The position numbers and the translations under genes were made by a program. DNA of 64,000 bases from G965205725 sp965205725 (lineage in GTDB: Bacteria > Pseudomonadota > Gammaproteobacteria > Pseudomonadales > Halieaceae), in the NCBI GenBank assembly GCA_965205725.1, contig OZ242189.1, positions 3,038,001 through 3,102,000 on the forward strand. Reading direction: 5' to 3'. Below, one piece after another: positions 16,179 to 24,531 of the stretch. The first letter of the stretch is position 1. Every line of letters starts with the position of its first letter. The notes under the pieces are model-generated. The model was not told the DNA's origin. It made no database searches and saw only the letters and a program-made list of their open reading frames with translations.

Positions 16179-16205
16179 ATAAACATTTTAGGTTTAAAGT
16201 ATTAT
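16179..16205. promoter_or_regulatory. MarR-type operator candidate, site a
   Basis: The core AAACATTTTAGGTTTAAAGT is nearly identical to the site at 27713-27735 (TA replaces GG in the centre) and related to the palindrome at 18061-18086. It lies 40-66 bases upstream of the acyl-CoA dehydrogenase start, overlapping the expected promoter. Confidence 0.6.
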
Positions 16206-16244
16206 TTGATATGATGCCAGTCAGCCGATTTTCGAGGAATATCT

Positions 16245-17435
16245 ATGCCAACAAGTTCTGAATGGCCCGCTTTTAACTGGGAGGATCCCTTTTTAATGGA
16301 AGGGCAGTTGAGCGAGGAAGAACGCATGGTGCGTGATACGGCCATGCAGTATGCACAAGACAAACTGGCACCCAGAGTGCGCCAGGCGTTTCGTGATGAA
16401 AGTACAGATGTAGAAATATTTCGAGAGCTGGGTGAGCTGGGTTTATTGGGTTCAACCATTAATGGATACGGTTGTCCCGGCGTGGGCTACGTCAGTTACG
16501 GTTTGTCGGCGAGGGCGGTGGAAATGGTGGATTCGGGCTATCGCTCCATGATGAGTGTGCAATCCAGCCTGGTGATGTATCCGATCTACGCCTATGGTTC
16601 TGAGGCGCAACGGGAAAAGTACTTGCCCAGGCTGGCGACCGGAGAGTGGATTGGTTGCTTCGGACTGACCGAGCCTGACCACGGCTCTGACCCTGGCGGT
16701 ATGGTCACCAGAGCAACCACTGTTGAGGGGGGTTACTTACTTAACGGCACCAAGATGTGGATTTCAAACTCTCCCTTTGCCGATGTGTTTGTGGTGTGGG
16801 CGAAACTGACTGAGGACAATGATGCGGTTCGCGGTTTTGTGCTGGAAAAAGGCATGGCTGGTTTGTCTGCCCCGAAGATCGAAGGCAAGCTCAGCTTGCG
16901 AGCTTCCACTACGGGAGAAATCGTGATGGAGGATGTATTCGTGCCTGCGGAGAATTTGCTGCCAAACGCAAGTGGCCTGAAGGGGCCAATGGGCTGTTTA
17001 AGCAACGCCCGCCTGGGGATTGCCTGGGGTGCTTTGGGTGCCGCTGAAGCCTGCTGGCGTTCGGCACGAGACTACACGCTGGACCGCTCTCAGTTCGGCA
17101 GACCGCTGGCGGCAACTCAGTTGGTTCAAAAGAAACTTGCGGATATGCAAACGGAGATTTTTATTGGCTTGCAAGCCTGTTTGCAGGCAGGTCGTTTGCG
17201 GGATGACAACAGATTGGCGCCGGAAACCATATCCATGATCAAGCGCAATTCATGTGGCAAGGCGCTGGAGATTGCTCGTATGGCCAGAGATCTGCACGGT
17301 GGCAATGGCATTTCCGATGAGTACCCCGTCATGCGTCACATGCTGAACCTGGAAACGGTGAATACCTACGAAGGTACCCACGATGTGCATGCGCTGATAT
17401 TGGGCAGGGCAATGACGGGGATTGCTGCTTTTTAG
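16245..17435 (+). CDS. gcdH: Glutaryl-CoA dehydrogenase-like acyl-CoA dehydrogenase
   Basis: 396 residues, the standard GcdH length. Diagnostic stretches: FNWEDPFLMEGQLSEEERM at the N-terminus, VDSGYRSMMSVQSSLVMYP (the Arg that holds the glutaryl carboxylate in GcdH), GCFGLTEPDHGSDPGGM, KMWISNSPFADVFVVWAK, and NTYEGTHDVHALILGRA with the catalytic Glu. GcdH oxidises and decarboxylates glutaryl-CoA to crotonyl-CoA using FAD. In this locus it may take a dicarboxylyl-CoA from ring opening. It stands alone behind operator site a with GAGGA seven bases before the ATG. A paralogue acting on a related substrate is possible. Confidence 0.88.
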   Translation: MPTSSEWPAFNWEDPFLMEGQLSEEERMVRDTAMQYAQDKLAPRVRQAFRDESTDVEIFRELGELGLLGSTINGYGCPGVGYVSYGLSARAVEMVDSGYRSMMSVQSSLVMYPIYAYGSEAQREKYLPRLATGEWIGCFGLTEPDHGSDPGGMVTRATTVEGGYLLNGTKMWISNSPFADVFVVWAKLTEDNDAVRGFVLEKGMAGLSAPKIEGKLSLRASTTGEIVMEDVFVPAENLLPNASGLKGPMGCLSNARLGIAWGALGAAEACWRSARDYTLDRSQFGRPLAATQLVQKKLADMQTEIFIGLQACLQAGRLRDDNRLAPETISMIKRNSCGKALEIARMARDLHGGNGISDEYPVMRHMLNLETVNTYEGTHDVHALILGRAMTGIAAF

Positions 17436-17629
17436 CGGCCATACTTTGGCATGTTGTGTGGACATGTCTTGTGGACGTGTTGTGCGCGCTCAGTAGTTTG
17501 CAGGCGTTTTTCTGCAAACGGGCGCAAACCCACCACTGATTTCGGGCTGCGCAGTAGCCCGGAGCCAAAAAATTTGCGCCGGCTCGACAGAAATATCTGC
17601 TCACCGCAGGCCGAATGGGATTTGAGACA

Positions 17630-18022
17630 CTATTTGACTGCGGTAACCTCTATTTCCACTTTGGCGCGGTCTTCAATCAACGCGGAGACGACAACAACGC
17701 TCATGGCGGGAAAGTTTTTCCCCATGGCAGCGCGGTAGGCGGCACCGACTGCGCGCAGGTTTTGGGTGTAGGCGGGCTTGTCCGTGATGTACCAGGTCAT
17801 GCGTACCATGTGTTCAGGGCCAGCACTCGCCGCGTTCAGCACAGCCTTCACATTCTCCAGTGCCTGCTGCACTTGCGCTACAAAGTCATCAGTTTCAAAT
17901 TCACACTGAGCGTTCCAGCCGATTTGACCACCGGTATAGATGGTTTCAGAGCCGCTTGCTGCAATGCCATTAGCGTAGCCGCTTGGGCGTGGCCAGCCTT
18001 CAGGTAAGAGTGTTTTATACAT
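17630..18022 (-). CDS. Rid (YjgF/YER057c/UK114) family protein lacking the RidA arginine
   Basis: 130 residues with the family core ASGSETIYTGGQIGWNAQ, QVQQALENVKAVLNAASAGP and AAYRAAMGKNFPAMS. Canonical RidA has an Arg in the FPARS motif that binds the imine substrate's carboxylate; here it is FPAMS, so classical 2-aminoacrylate deaminase activity is doubtful. Similar Rid subfamilies occur in catabolic operons and hydrolyse or stabilise reactive enamine or imine intermediates. It diverges from the cyclase gene and shares with it the palindrome at 18061-18086. GGAG lies seven bases before the ATG. Confidence 0.85.
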   Translation of the reverse strand: MYKTLLPEGWPRPSGYANGIAASGSETIYTGGQIGWNAQCEFETDDFVAQVQQALENVKAVLNAASAGPEHMVRMTWYITDKPAYTQNLRAVGAAYRAAMGKNFPAMSVVVVSALIEDRAKVEIEVTAVK

Positions 18023-18060
18023 GCACAGCTCCAGTGACGGATTTCTGGAATAGGCTGTAG

Positions 18061-18086
18061 ATTATATTTTAGGCTTAAAATATAAT
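18061..18086. promoter_or_regulatory. MarR-type operator candidate, site b (perfect palindrome)
   Basis: Arms ATTATATTTTA and TAAAATATAAT are exact complements separated by GGCT. It lies between the divergent Rid gene (start 18022) and cyclase gene (start 18140), where one regulator could control both. The TTTTAGG-YTTAAA core is shared with sites a and c. Confidence 0.65.
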
Positions 18087-18139
18087 CCAGCCCAGGCTGC
18101 TATGCTGATTGCCCAATACCAATAACCAGGAGTTATCAC

Positions 18140-18931
18140 ATGAAAACCAATGTACTGGCAGAATTTGCCCTCGCAATCGCCGATGGTTCGGTCGTGATTG
18201 TTGACCTTACCGCGACGCTTAAACCCGATACCCCGGTTCTGCAATTGCCAAAAGAATTTGGTTGGGGGCAGTCCTGGCCCTTCAGTATGGAAAAGATCTC
18301 GCAATATGATGAAAAAGGTCCCGCCTGGTATTGGAATAACATCAAATGTGGCGAACATACCGGCACGCACTTTGATGCTCCGATTCATTGGGTAACCGGG
18401 AAAGATCATGAAAATCACGCGACTGACACCCTGCCACCGCAGCAGTTTGTGGCTCCTGCAGTAGTCATTGATGCGGTTGCTGAAGCTGCTGCCAATCCGG
18501 ATTTTTTAATGACCGTAGATTTTGTAAAACAGTGGGAAGCTCAGCACGGACAAATCCCGGCAGGAGCCTGGGTTTTGTATCGCACTGACTGGTCCAAAAG
18601 AGGCACAGGTGATGACTACTTGAATATGCAGGACGATGGTGGTCATACCCCTGGCTGGGACCCAGAAACAGTCACATTTTTGGCAGAACAGCGCAGTGTC
18701 ATGGGTGTTGGCGTTGAGACGGTGGGCACTGATGCGGGTCAGGCATCTTCGCAGGAACCTATGTTTCCCTGCCACAATTTAATGCACGGTGCCAATAGAT
18801 GTGGTCTTGCCAGTTTGTGTAATCTCGACCAGTTGCCAGCTACGGGAGCCATGGTTATTGCCGCGCCACTCAAGATACAAAATGGCTCGGGTAGCCCGGC
18901 GCGGGTCTTGGCACTGGTTCCCCAGGGTTGA
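18140..18931 (+). CDS. Cyclase-family metal-dependent hydrolase (isatin hydrolase / kynurenine formamidase-like)
   Basis: 263 residues of the cyclase family (PF04199). DLTATLKPDTPVLQLP opens the fold, and HTGTHFDAPIHW (residues ~74-85) is the HxGTHxDxPxH metal signature; the later segment SSQEPMFPCHNLMHGANRC belongs to the C-terminal active-site part. Characterised members hydrolyse cyclic amides or formamides: isatin hydrolase opens isatin to isatinate and KynB cleaves N-formylkynurenine. It is first in an operon with the 2-oxoacid oxidoreductase genes, whose alpha subunit starts six bases after its stop. I favour isatin-like ring opening because isatinate is an aryl 2-oxoacid; this is inference. 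Confidence 0.82.
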   Translation: MKTNVLAEFALAIADGSVVIVDLTATLKPDTPVLQLPKEFGWGQSWPFSMEKISQYDEKGPAWYWNNIKCGEHTGTHFDAPIHWVTGKDHENHATDTLPPQQFVAPAVVIDAVAEAAANPDFLMTVDFVKQWEAQHGQIPAGAWVLYRTDWSKRGTGDDYLNMQDDGGHTPGWDPETVTFLAEQRSVMGVGVETVGTDAGQASSQEPMFPCHNLMHGANRCGLASLCNLDQLPATGAMVIAAPLKIQNGSGSPARVLALVPQG

Positions 18932-18937
18932 TTGGCT

Positions 18938-21115
18938 ATGGCAGAGCGGTCCTTTGCTGAGGAGGTATTAAAACTTCGAGCGGGTGACGGAGAGATATTT
19001 AAGGGTGAGGGCATTCTGGCAATCACCAAGGCTCTCTTGCAGTCAGGGGTGTCCTATGTGGGCGGCTACCAGGGTTCGCCTATTTCTCATTTGATGGATG
19101 TGCTCAACGACGCGCAGGAAATTCTAGGCGAACTGGGCATCCACTTTGAAGCCAATGGCAGCGAAGCCACAGCAGCGGCAATGTTGTCTGCTTCAATCAA
19201 TTATCCCTTGCGCGGAGCCGTAACCTGGAAGTCCACGGTGGGGACTAATGTCGCCTCCGATGCCCTGTCCAATTTAGCTTCATCGGGTGTTACTGGTGGG
19301 GCAATGGTGATCGTCGGAGAAGACTATGGTGAGGGCTCTAGCATCATGCAAGAGCGCACTTATGCCTTCGCCATGAAAGCGCAAATGTGGCTGCTCGACC
19401 CGCGACCCAATCTGCCTTCAATCGTCGATATGGTGGAAAAGGGTTTCGAGCTGTCAGAGGCCAGTAATACGCCGCTTTTTTACATGATGCGAATACGCGG
19501 CTGCCATGTGACCGGTGAGTTTGTCGCTAAAGATAATGTGCCGCCAAAATTCAGTGACCACAATCCGGTTGTTCCCAATCGCGAAGCCGAGAAAATTATT
19601 TTGCCACCCAATGTGTATGAGCAGGAGCGCGAGAAGATCGCCCGGCGTCTGCCAGCGGCCATTGATTACATCAAAAATAATAGACTCAACGAGTTCTTTC
19701 CAGGCAAACACGGGCAACTTGGCATTATCGTGCCCGGAGGTTCTTACAATACTGTAATACGTGCTTTGCAGCGCCAGGGTTTGTCGGACGTATATGGAAA
19801 TGCTGATATTCCGATCTATGTGATGAATGTTGCCTATCCATTAATTCCCGCTGAGCTTGTTCAGTTTTGCCTCGGTAAGCAGCAGGTGCTAGTGCTGGAA
19901 GAAGGTCAGCCGGAGTATGTAGAACAGGGGATACACACCGTGCTGCGTCGCGCCGATGTACAAACGAGGGTGTTTGGCAAGGGTATTATGCCAATGGCAG
20001 GTGAGTACACAGGACAAGTGACTCTGCGCGGTTTAACCCGGTTTATTGAAGCGGCTAACTTGCCGGAAGTTTCTTTGAATCTATCTTCCGTGGAGGTTGA
20101 AGCACTGCAATCAACCTTGAGCGATGATGACTACAATGCCCTGTTGGACAATGTGCCGCCGCGACCTTCGGGCCTTTGCACGGGCTGTCCTGAAAGGCCT
20201 TTATTCTCGGCGATCAAACAGGTGCAGGAAGCGCTCGGCCCGTTTCATATCAGTTCCGATATAGGCTGCCACTCCTTTGCCACACTGGCACCCTTTAATC
20301 TCGGGAACACCATCATGGGCTATGGTTTGTCTCTGGCAAGTTCATCTGGTGTGCGCCACAGCCTGCCGCATAGAGCGATCAGTATCATGGGTGATGGCGG
20401 CTTTTGGCATAACGGGCTCAGCAGTGGCGTGACCAGCGCTGTGTTCAACAAGCATGACGGTGTGCTCATTGTTGTGGATAACGGCTATTCTGCGGCAACT
20501 GGTGGGCAAAATATTCCGTCACTGGTAGAACCCAATAAAATCATTGCCACGACCATCGACGCAGATTCCGCGGACCGCGACGATCAGCAGCCGATTGATG
20601 AGGCTTGCCGTGGTGCTGGTGTTGAGTGGATTCGCACGGTCAGCACCTACAGTATTGATGTTATGAAAGACACCTTACAGGAGGCGCTGACGACAGATTA
20701 CTCAGGACTGAAGGTCATTATTGCTCAGGGGGAGTGTATGCTTAATCGACAGCGGCGCATCAAGCCCCTGATGAAGCAGTCTATTGATAGTGGCAAGCGA
20801 ACTATAAAAGCGCGCTTTGTGGTGGATAGCGAAACCTGTACAGGCGATCACGCCTGCATTCGCATTTCCGGTTGCCCATCCCTGACCATTAAGCCTAATC
20901 CGGACCCCTTGCGGCTTGATCCAGTTTCCTACGTCGATAATTCCTGCGTCGGCTGCGGTGTCTGCGGCAGCAATGCACACGCTGCAATACTGTGCCCGTC
21001 CTTTTCTCGCGTGGACCTGCTCTATAACCCCAATGCGTGGGACCGCTTGATTCACTCGTTGCGAAAAACAGTGATCGCCTGGTTGCAGCCAAAAGATGTG
21101 GAGACCGCACTGTGA
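18938..21115 (+). CDS. Indolepyruvate:ferredoxin oxidoreductase-like alpha subunit (TPP-dependent 2-oxoacid oxidoreductase)
   Basis: 725 residues from the ATG at 18938 (a TTG at 18932 directly after the previous stop is less likely). The N-terminus is the POR alpha-like domain (GVSYVGGYQGSPISHLMDVL). CTGCPERPLFSAI near residue 413 precedes the TPP domain, with GDGGFWHNG at ~483 and VVDNGYSAATGG. The C-terminal ferredoxin-like part has one good cluster (CVGCGVC ... CPSF, ~669) and an altered one, CTGDHACIRISGCP (~632), lacking the second Cys of the usual CxxC. The family oxidatively decarboxylates aryl 2-oxoacids with CoA to acyl-CoA plus CO2. Coupled to the beta subunit by GTGA. Confidence 0.88.
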   Translation: MAERSFAEEVLKLRAGDGEIFKGEGILAITKALLQSGVSYVGGYQGSPISHLMDVLNDAQEILGELGIHFEANGSEATAAAMLSASINYPLRGAVTWKSTVGTNVASDALSNLASSGVTGGAMVIVGEDYGEGSSIMQERTYAFAMKAQMWLLDPRPNLPSIVDMVEKGFELSEASNTPLFYMMRIRGCHVTGEFVAKDNVPPKFSDHNPVVPNREAEKIILPPNVYEQEREKIARRLPAAIDYIKNNRLNEFFPGKHGQLGIIVPGGSYNTVIRALQRQGLSDVYGNADIPIYVMNVAYPLIPAELVQFCLGKQQVLVLEEGQPEYVEQGIHTVLRRADVQTRVFGKGIMPMAGEYTGQVTLRGLTRFIEAANLPEVSLNLSSVEVEALQSTLSDDDYNALLDNVPPRPSGLCTGCPERPLFSAIKQVQEALGPFHISSDIGCHSFATLAPFNLGNTIMGYGLSLASSSGVRHSLPHRAISIMGDGGFWHNGLSSGVTSAVFNKHDGVLIVVDNGYSAATGGQNIPSLVEPNKIIATTIDADSADRDDQQPIDEACRGAGVEWIRTVSTYSIDVMKDTLQEALTTDYSGLKVIIAQGECMLNRQRRIKPLMKQSIDSGKRTIKARFVVDSETCTGDHACIRISGCPSLTIKPNPDPLRLDPVSYVDNSCVGCGVCGSNAHAAILCPSFSRVDLLYNPNAWDRLIHSLRKTVIAWLQPKDVETAL

Positions 21116-22536
21116 GTCAGACCATCAATATGGTTGTAGCGGCGCTCGGAGGCGAGGGCGGCGGTGTTTTTACAAATTGGGTGATTGATGTTGCCGAGCG
21201 AGAGAACTGGTTGTGCCAGACTACGTCGCTGGCAGGGGTTGCCCAGCGAACAGGTGCGACAATTTACTACCTGGAGTTGTTTCCCCGTGAGCAGGCTCAG
21301 AGCGAGCCGCCAGTCATGTCCTTGTTTCCTGCTCAGGGTGATATCGACATTGCCATCGCATCGGAAATCGCCGAAGCCGGGCGTATGGTGCAGCGTGGAT
21401 TTGTAACTAAAGATCGCACCACGTTAATTGCCTCAGACCACCGTGTGTATGGCATTACCGAAAAAATCGATGTGGCAGACGGACGCATTGATGCAGGAGT
21501 GGTGAACGATATTGCTGGTCGTTACGCGAAAAATTATGTGCGCTACGATATGTTGGCGTTAGCTAATCAACACGGTGCGGTTATTTCAGCGGTGATGTTG
21601 GGCGCACTGGCTGGTGCAGGTGTGCTGCCTTTTACCAAAGAGAATTTTATTGCGGTCATTGAAGCATCTGGCAAAGCCGTCAACACTAACCTGGCAGCTT
21701 TTGAGGCCAGCTATCAACGTGCCCAATCGGGCCCGATTGAGCCGTTTCAGCCGGAACTCGCTGAGGTATGGTGTTTGCCTCGTGCGAGCACTGCCGAGGG
21801 GGAAAAGCTACTGCCACGAATTGCGGAGTTTCCCGAGAGAGCCCAGCAAGTCATTTTTTTCGGTGTAGAAAGATTGATGGATTATCAGGACGCAGCCTAC
21901 GCCCATGAATACCTTGACCAACTGGAGAATCTGGTTAGCGATGCGCAGTTGATAGAAACCACAGCTCGCTGGTTGGCCTTGTGGATGGGCTTTGAGGATA
22001 TCCCGCGAGTGGCTCAGTTAAAAATTCGAGCTTCACGCCTGCAAGGTGTTCGAGAGGAGGTGCGGGCTGAGCCCGAGCAACTGCTGGATGTCACAGAGTT
22101 TTTTAAACCTCGAGTGGAAGAAATGTGTGCCTTGCTGCCGCGCAGATTAGGTAACCGGGCACTGAATTCGTCATTGTGCTGCAAGTTCCTGAATGTGTTT
22201 GCCGGTGGCAAGCAACTGCGCACCAACACCGTGTCGGTGTTTCTAGCGCTGCGTTTTCTCGCCGCTTTACGCCGTTTCCGAAGGGGTATGCTCGGCTATC
22301 ACCATGAACACGCCATGATTGCGCAATGGCTGACCGCGATTCATACCAGTAGCGAAAAAGATATCGCTCTTGCCAGGGAAATAGCGGCCTGCGGTCGCCT
22401 TGTGAAAGGTTATGGTGAAACCCGCTCTCGTACCACTGGCCAACTGGAGGATATCCTCACGCGGCTGAAGTCGACAGATAGTTCTCCAGAGGAGGTGTCT
22501 GGTTGGCGTCAGCTAGCCTTGTCATCAGCGGCCTAG
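21112..22536 (+). CDS. Indolepyruvate:ferredoxin oxidoreductase-like beta subunit
   Basis: 474 residues from GTG at 21112, selected because it overlaps the alpha-subunit stop in a GTGA and sits just before the conserved start INMVVAALGGEGGGVFTNWV. That segment is the POR gamma-type fold with its glycine-rich loop; SLAGVAQRTGATIYYLELFP and DIDIAIASEIAEAGRMVQRG continue it. After about residue 200 comes a long C-terminal extension (to residue 474) typical of the large proteobacterial IorB proteins, of unclear role. With the alpha subunit it should form the CoA-acylating oxidoreductase. It is convergent with the acyl-CoA dehydrogenase at 22542, only five bases apart. Confidence 0.85.
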   Translation: MSQTINMVVAALGGEGGGVFTNWVIDVAERENWLCQTTSLAGVAQRTGATIYYLELFPREQAQSEPPVMSLFPAQGDIDIAIASEIAEAGRMVQRGFVTKDRTTLIASDHRVYGITEKIDVADGRIDAGVVNDIAGRYAKNYVRYDMLALANQHGAVISAVMLGALAGAGVLPFTKENFIAVIEASGKAVNTNLAAFEASYQRAQSGPIEPFQPELAEVWCLPRASTAEGEKLLPRIAEFPERAQQVIFFGVERLMDYQDAAYAHEYLDQLENLVSDAQLIETTARWLALWMGFEDIPRVAQLKIRASRLQGVREEVRAEPEQLLDVTEFFKPRVEEMCALLPRRLGNRALNSSLCCKFLNVFAGGKQLRTNTVSVFLALRFLAALRRFRRGMLGYHHEHAMIAQWLTAIHTSSEKDIALAREIAACGRLVKGYGETRSRTTGQLEDILTRLKSTDSSPEEVSGWRQLALSSAA

Positions 22537-22541
22537 TTTGC

Positions 22542-23714
22542 TCAGGGCAGCTTGGCCAGGGCCTGCCTGGCAATGATAGTCTGCTGTACTTCGGAGGCTC
22601 CTTCGTAGATGCGCAGGGCGCGAATATCACGGTACAACGACTCGCAGATATTGCCCCTGGTTACCCCCTTGCCACCGTGTAGCTGTACTGCGGCATCAAT
22701 GACTTGCTGGGCTGACTCGGTCGCATGCAATTTAGCCATGGCCGCTTCCCTGGTTACTCGTTCGGCGACGCAGTCTTTGGCCCACGCCGAGCGATAAACC
22801 AGCAGAGCGCTGGTATCCACAGCCACGGCCATATCGGACAGTTTACCTTGCACTAATTGCAGGTCGCTTAACGTGCCACCAAAAAGCTGTCGGTTGGCTA
22901 CATGGCTTAGTGTTGCGTCCATTGCGCGCCGCGCCATGCCCAAAGCAGCACTGGCGACTGTGGAACGGAATACATCGAGAGTCGCCATAGCGATACCAAA
23001 GCCGCGTCCGGGTTCGCCTACCCGATTGGCTTTTGGAACACGACAATCGCTAAAGCTCAATGTGGCCAGGGGGTGGGGCGCAATCAACTCAATGCGTTCA
23101 GTGATTTCAAACCCCTGGCTGTCCGCCTCGACAATGAAGCAACTGATGCCTTTAGCACCAGGGGCTTCGCCTGTGCGAGCGAAAACGGTGTAGAAGTCGG
23201 CAATGCCACCATTGGATATCCAGGTTTTCTGGCCGTTGAGGATGTAGTCGTCGCCGTCGGTCTCGGCGGTCATGGCCATGGCGGCGACATCCGAACCCGC
23301 TGCGGGTTCAGACAGGGCAAAGGCTGACAGCTTCTCACCGCGGGCCACCGCCTGCAAAAAGCGGCTTTGCTGATCGCTGTTGCCGAACAATGAAATCGGG
23401 CCGCTGCCGAGGCCCTGCATAGCAAAGGCAAAGTCTGCCAGCGCATGGTGTCGCCCCAGGGTTTCCCGGATCAGGCAGAGGCTGCGCACATCAAGCTTGT
23501 CCAGGTTGCCACCGCCGCTGGCGGGCACAGCGTAACCGGTAAACCCCGCTTCACCCAGGCCGCGCACCAGTTTAATGCAGGTGCCATCCAGGTCTTGGTG
23601 CTCGTCGGCAACCAGTGTTGGCACATTTTCCGCAGCCCAGCGGTCAATATCTGCGGCGAGTTGTCGATGGCTGTCTGCAAAAAAGGGCCACTGCAGGAAG
23701 CTGGTATCAGTCAT
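22542..23714 (-). CDS. Acyl-CoA dehydrogenase
   Basis: 390 residues from the ATG at 23714, which has GGGAG ten bases upstream; an earlier in-frame TTG would overlap the preceding gene. Family motifs: FALSEPAAGSDVAAMAMT (flavin site), NGQKTWISNGGIADFYTVFA, RQLFGGTLSDLQLVQGKLSD and LRIYEGASEVQQTIIARQ, where YEG supplies the catalytic Glu. It alpha,beta-desaturates an acyl-CoA using FAD. It is the last gene of the minus-strand operon headed by the monooxygenase/reductase, so its substrate is probably a ring-derived CoA thioester. Confidence 0.9.
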   Translation of the reverse strand: MTDTSFLQWPFFADSHRQLAADIDRWAAENVPTLVADEHQDLDGTCIKLVRGLGEAGFTGYAVPASGGGNLDKLDVRSLCLIRETLGRHHALADFAFAMQGLGSGPISLFGNSDQQSRFLQAVARGEKLSAFALSEPAAGSDVAAMAMTAETDGDDYILNGQKTWISNGGIADFYTVFARTGEAPGAKGISCFIVEADSQGFEITERIELIAPHPLATLSFSDCRVPKANRVGEPGRGFGIAMATLDVFRSTVASAALGMARRAMDATLSHVANRQLFGGTLSDLQLVQGKLSDMAVAVDTSALLVYRSAWAKDCVAERVTREAAMAKLHATESAQQVIDAAVQLHGGKGVTRGNICESLYRDIRALRIYEGASEVQQTIIARQALAKLP

Positions 23715-23718
23715 GTTG

Positions 23719-24531
23719 TCAGTCTCCCTCAAACACCGGGGTTTCCTTGTTCACAAAGGCGTTGTACGCACGCACGAAATCTTCAGTCTGCATGCAGATG
23801 GCTTGAGCCTGGGCTTCAGCTTCGATGGCTTGATCCACTGACATATTCCACTCCTGTTGCAACTGAGTTTTGGTCATGCCGTTGGCAAAAGTGGGGCCTT
23901 GGGCAATGTTATTCGCCATTTTGCTGGCTGCGGCGTAGGGGTCGTCGCTGACGCTGTTGAAAAACCCCCAACGCTCACCTTCAGCGGCTTTGAGAGACCG
24001 GCCCGAGTAGAGTAGTTCGCTGGCGCGGCCCTGGCCGATGATGCGAGGCAGTATCGCGCAGGCACCCATGTCACAGCCCGCCAAACCGACCCGGTTGAAA
24101 AGAAATGACACCCTGGCTTCGGTGCTGGCGTAACGCAAATCGCTGCTCATCGCGATAATGGCACCGGCACCGGCGCAAACACCTTCCACCGCGCTGATAA
24201 CCGGCTGCGGGCAGGCGCGCATGGCCTTGACCAGGTCACCCGTCATACGGGTGAAGGCCATCAGCTCTTTCATATTCATGTTTGTCAGCGGCCCTATGAT
24301 TTCGTGGACATCGCCGCCCGAGCAAAAGTTGCCATCGGCACCGCGCACAATCACCACATGAATAGCATCGGCGTAGACTAATTCGCGGAACAAATCACGC
24401 AGCTCGCTGTAGCAATCAAAGGTCAGCGGGTTCTTGCGCTCGGGGCGATTCAAGGTGATGGTGCCGATGCCATTGACTACATCCCATAGAAAATTTTCTG
24501 ATTTATATTGAGAGAGTTGCAATGAATTCAT
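23719..24531 (-). CDS. Enoyl-CoA hydratase/isomerase (crotonase) family enzyme with altered catalytic residues
   Basis: 270 residues from the ATG at 24531, whose A is shared with the TAA of the SDR gene. Crotonase features: GIGTITLNRPERKNPLTFDC, DGNFCSGGDVHEII (oxyanion hole) and VEGVCAGAGAIIAMSSDLRY. Aligned by eye with rat crotonase, the two catalytic glutamates are replaced: CELAM is AIIAM here, and the QPE segment reads FNR. GLAGCDMGACAILPRIIG has an Asp near a position used catalytically by some non-hydratase crotonases. The chemistry may therefore be hydrolysis, C-C cleavage or isomerisation of a ring CoA thioester rather than simple hydration. Confidence 0.85.
   Translation of the reverse strand: MNSLQLSQYKSENFLWDVVNGIGTITLNRPERKNPLTFDCYSELRDLFRELVYADAIHVVIVRGADGNFCSGGDVHEIIGPLTNMNMKELMAFTRMTGDLVKAMRACPQPVISAVEGVCAGAGAIIAMSSDLRYASTEARVSFLFNRVGLAGCDMGACAILPRIIGQGRASELLYSGRSLKAAEGERWGFFNSVSDDPYAAASKMANNIAQGPTFANGMTKTQLQQEWNMSVDQAIEAEAQAQAICMQTEDFVRAYNAFVNKETPVFEGD

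Larger units (their letters stand above)
15670..16244. other. Intergenic region between regulator and catabolic locus
   Basis: About 570 bases. Contains MITE copy 3 (15757-15918) and a MarR-type operator candidate (16179-16205). The remainder (15919-16178) shows no supported gene. The promoters of the LuxR-type gene and of the acyl-CoA dehydrogenase must lie here; the MITE sits 90 bases upstream of the regulator start and may have changed its expression. Confidence 0.6.
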
